Source: Cercophora sp. LCS_1
Lineage: Eukaryota; Ascomycota; Sordariomycetes; Sordariales; Lasiosphaeriaceae
Direction: 5' to 3'
Assembly: GCA_036250225.1 (NCBI GenBank)
Contig: JAPZLL010000010.1
Coordinates: forward strand, 1,116,001-1,180,000
DNA length: 64,000 bases
Shown here: positions 62,656 to 64,000 of the stretch, piece by piece
Layout: every line of letters starts with the position of its first letter
Numbering within the stretch: position 1 is the stretch's first letter
Translations under genes and position numbers: made by a program
The notes under the pieces: model-generated
Database searches by the model: none
Told to the model about the DNA's origin: nothing
What the model saw: the letters and a program-made list of their open reading frames with translations, nothing else

Positions 62656-64000
62656 TCAAGCTACCAACGGCTTGCTCCCCTGTGGAAGTGTAATCTTAAA
62701 CACCAAGGCCTGACTGTCGAGAAACGGGACAGTAGCACTCGTATCCACGAACCTAACATTGCCAAAATTTGCGTATCCTATTGCTCCCATTAGCTGAGAC
62801 ACCATCTGTGAAGACATTTTCTCTTACCATTGTTTGTGATAAAGTCATTGTCAGACAGGGTAACCAGGAAATACTCTCCCTTGGCGTCACAGTCACCCTC
62901 CTTGGTGGGGCTGACAGGCAGGAGTGCCAGTGCCTCCCACTTTTCATTGAGAAGACCAAGGTCGACCGGGGCGCCGTTGTGAATGACATCTCCACCCCCG
63001 CTGGTCTTGAACTTATTCAGCTCCGAATTAAGGTTAAAGTCCAAGAACGGACACAGCTTCGCGGCCGTGATACCGCTGACCAAAGCATCAGCTGGCGAGG
63101 AAACTGTCAGTAACAAAAAAACAGCGACCGAAATGAGTAATACGCACAAGGACTTTCGATTCCGCCGCTGGTGATATTGCCGTTTTGGATGTCGTCGTAC
63201 TTGGTTCCCTTGATGTTTGTTGCGCCTGCAATGTCCACAACGTCGACATGTCGGTATCGTGACAACGGGTCTTTTTGCCCACGACCGACGCCCGAGTCAC
63301 GCGCCAGGACGAGGAACTGGGACTCGGAGACATAGTGGATTTCCGACTGTGCGGCAACGCGCGTCGCCGACTTGGCATTGAGAAATGTTGGCAGTGGGAC
63401 GACATACTCGGCCTCCAATGTCACCTTCTTCCCCAGCGAGTACTTGAGAAGCCTTGTGTTGCGACGCTTCGAAGAGGACGCCCCGCCGTCCTGCCGGGCT
63501 GCGGACTGCAGCATGACCCAGAGTGTCTTGCCGTCCGGGCTGATGGTGAGGCCCTCGAAGCCCTGATTGTTTTGGCGGCCATGATCCGGGTCTTTTGGGC
63601 TGGGCACCTGTTCGCTGTCGTAGATGGGCGGCGTGTTGGAGTTGAAGCTGACGACACCCTTTCGGACAGGAAGGAGGGCGTCGGGAGGCTGGATGGCTGT
63701 CACCATCTTGCCCTTGGAATTGAATTTGTAGACGAACGGGCCGTATTCGTCGCTGATCCAAAAGGAGCCGTCCTCGTCGACGACCAAACCCTCCGCATCA
63801 ATGGAGATGCGCTTGTCACCCGGCCCGGCACCTCCGAACCCGTCTCCGGGGTACGTCGCGGCCGGCATGCTGGGGAATCCAGGGTATGTCAAGCCACCTG
63901 TGAAGTCGGGGTCGAGGCCCGTTACTGGCTTGCCGTCTGGGCCGCTTAGGAGGATGGAACGCTTGTATTTGAACACCAGGTTGGGGGCTGAGGGCTTCGC
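62656..64000 (-). CDS. Phytase-like esterase, 5' end outside the window
   Basis: Three exons are visible on the minus strand (64000-63148, 63091-62828, 62777-62656) with introns of 56 and 50 bp; the start lies beyond base 64000. The sequence matches the esterase-like-of-phytase family (PF13449): AEGLVVDEDGSFWISDEYGPFVYKF, FEGLTISPDGKTLWVMLQSA, FLVLARDSG, KWEALALLPV and NDFITNNG, with the propeller-like spacing of acidic and aromatic motifs. In the first intron the nearer acceptor would break the frame; the one at 63092-63093 gives SDALVSGITAAK. Family members are secreted or periplasmic; the substrate is uncertain. Confidence 0.85.

Noticed and set aside
1..64000. CRISPR arrays, bacterial operons or phage genes
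   Set aside because: The window is eukaryotic nuclear DNA with spliced genes; no direct-repeat/spacer arrays were found.

Overview
This window looks like chromosomal DNA of a filamentous ascomycete (Pezizomycotina, probably a Sordariomycete). The genes carry short GT-AG introns of 45-87 bases and there is no operon structure. The families are typical of such fungi: HET-domain proteins, a HeLo-like pseudokinase protein, DUF3176, a LaeA-like methyltransferase relic, a Zn2Cys6 factor, LysM, GPI-anchored FAS1 and A1 protease proteins, and secreted plant-polymer enzymes. I can support about 30 protein genes (two run off the window edges), one tRNA, several broken genes, one small inverted-repeat element and a tandem repeat interrupted by an assembly gap. 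Splice junctions were worked out by hand from reading frame and motif continuity, so exon borders are predictions.

Left part (1-20 kb): an Ala/Ser-rich partial protein; a fatty-acid-desaturase-like membrane protein; an intronless 1229-residue protein combining a HeLo-like N-terminus, a pseudokinase and a trypsin-like protease domain; about 3 kb without a gene; a mitochondrial helical protein; two small convergent secreted proteins; a LanC-like protein; and an RNase HI-type protein.

Middle (20-36 kb): a bicovalent FAD oxidase (AA7-like), a small unknown protein, a full HET gene, a short secreted tyrosinase, an F-box/ankyrin protein, a membrane protein, a truncated HET gene, a PAN-like small secreted protein, a tRNA-Ala(UGC) gene with an intron and an unusual proline-like body, and a gene-poor stretch with a decayed gene and a 925-bp inverted-repeat element.

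Right part (36-64 kb): secreted carbohydrate enzymes (GH10 xylanase, PL1-like pectate lyase, GH27 alpha-galactosidase), a LaeA-like methyltransferase pseudogene, a Cys-rich unknown, a C2H2/Zn2Cys6 transcription factor divergent from the complex I PSST subunit gene, DUF3176, a GPI-anchored A1 protease with a very long Ser/Ala tail, a LysM protein, a FAS1 protein, a 7-TM-like protein and a partial phytase-like esterase.

Themes: (i) self/non-self and cell-death proteins (HeLo-pseudokinase-protease, HET, truncated HET); (ii) secreted enzymes and small secreted proteins acting on plant or fungal walls; (iii) local gene decay. The best candidate for something undescribed is the HeLo-like/pseudokinase/serine-protease protein at 4986-8675. 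The tRNA at 32808-32894 is second.
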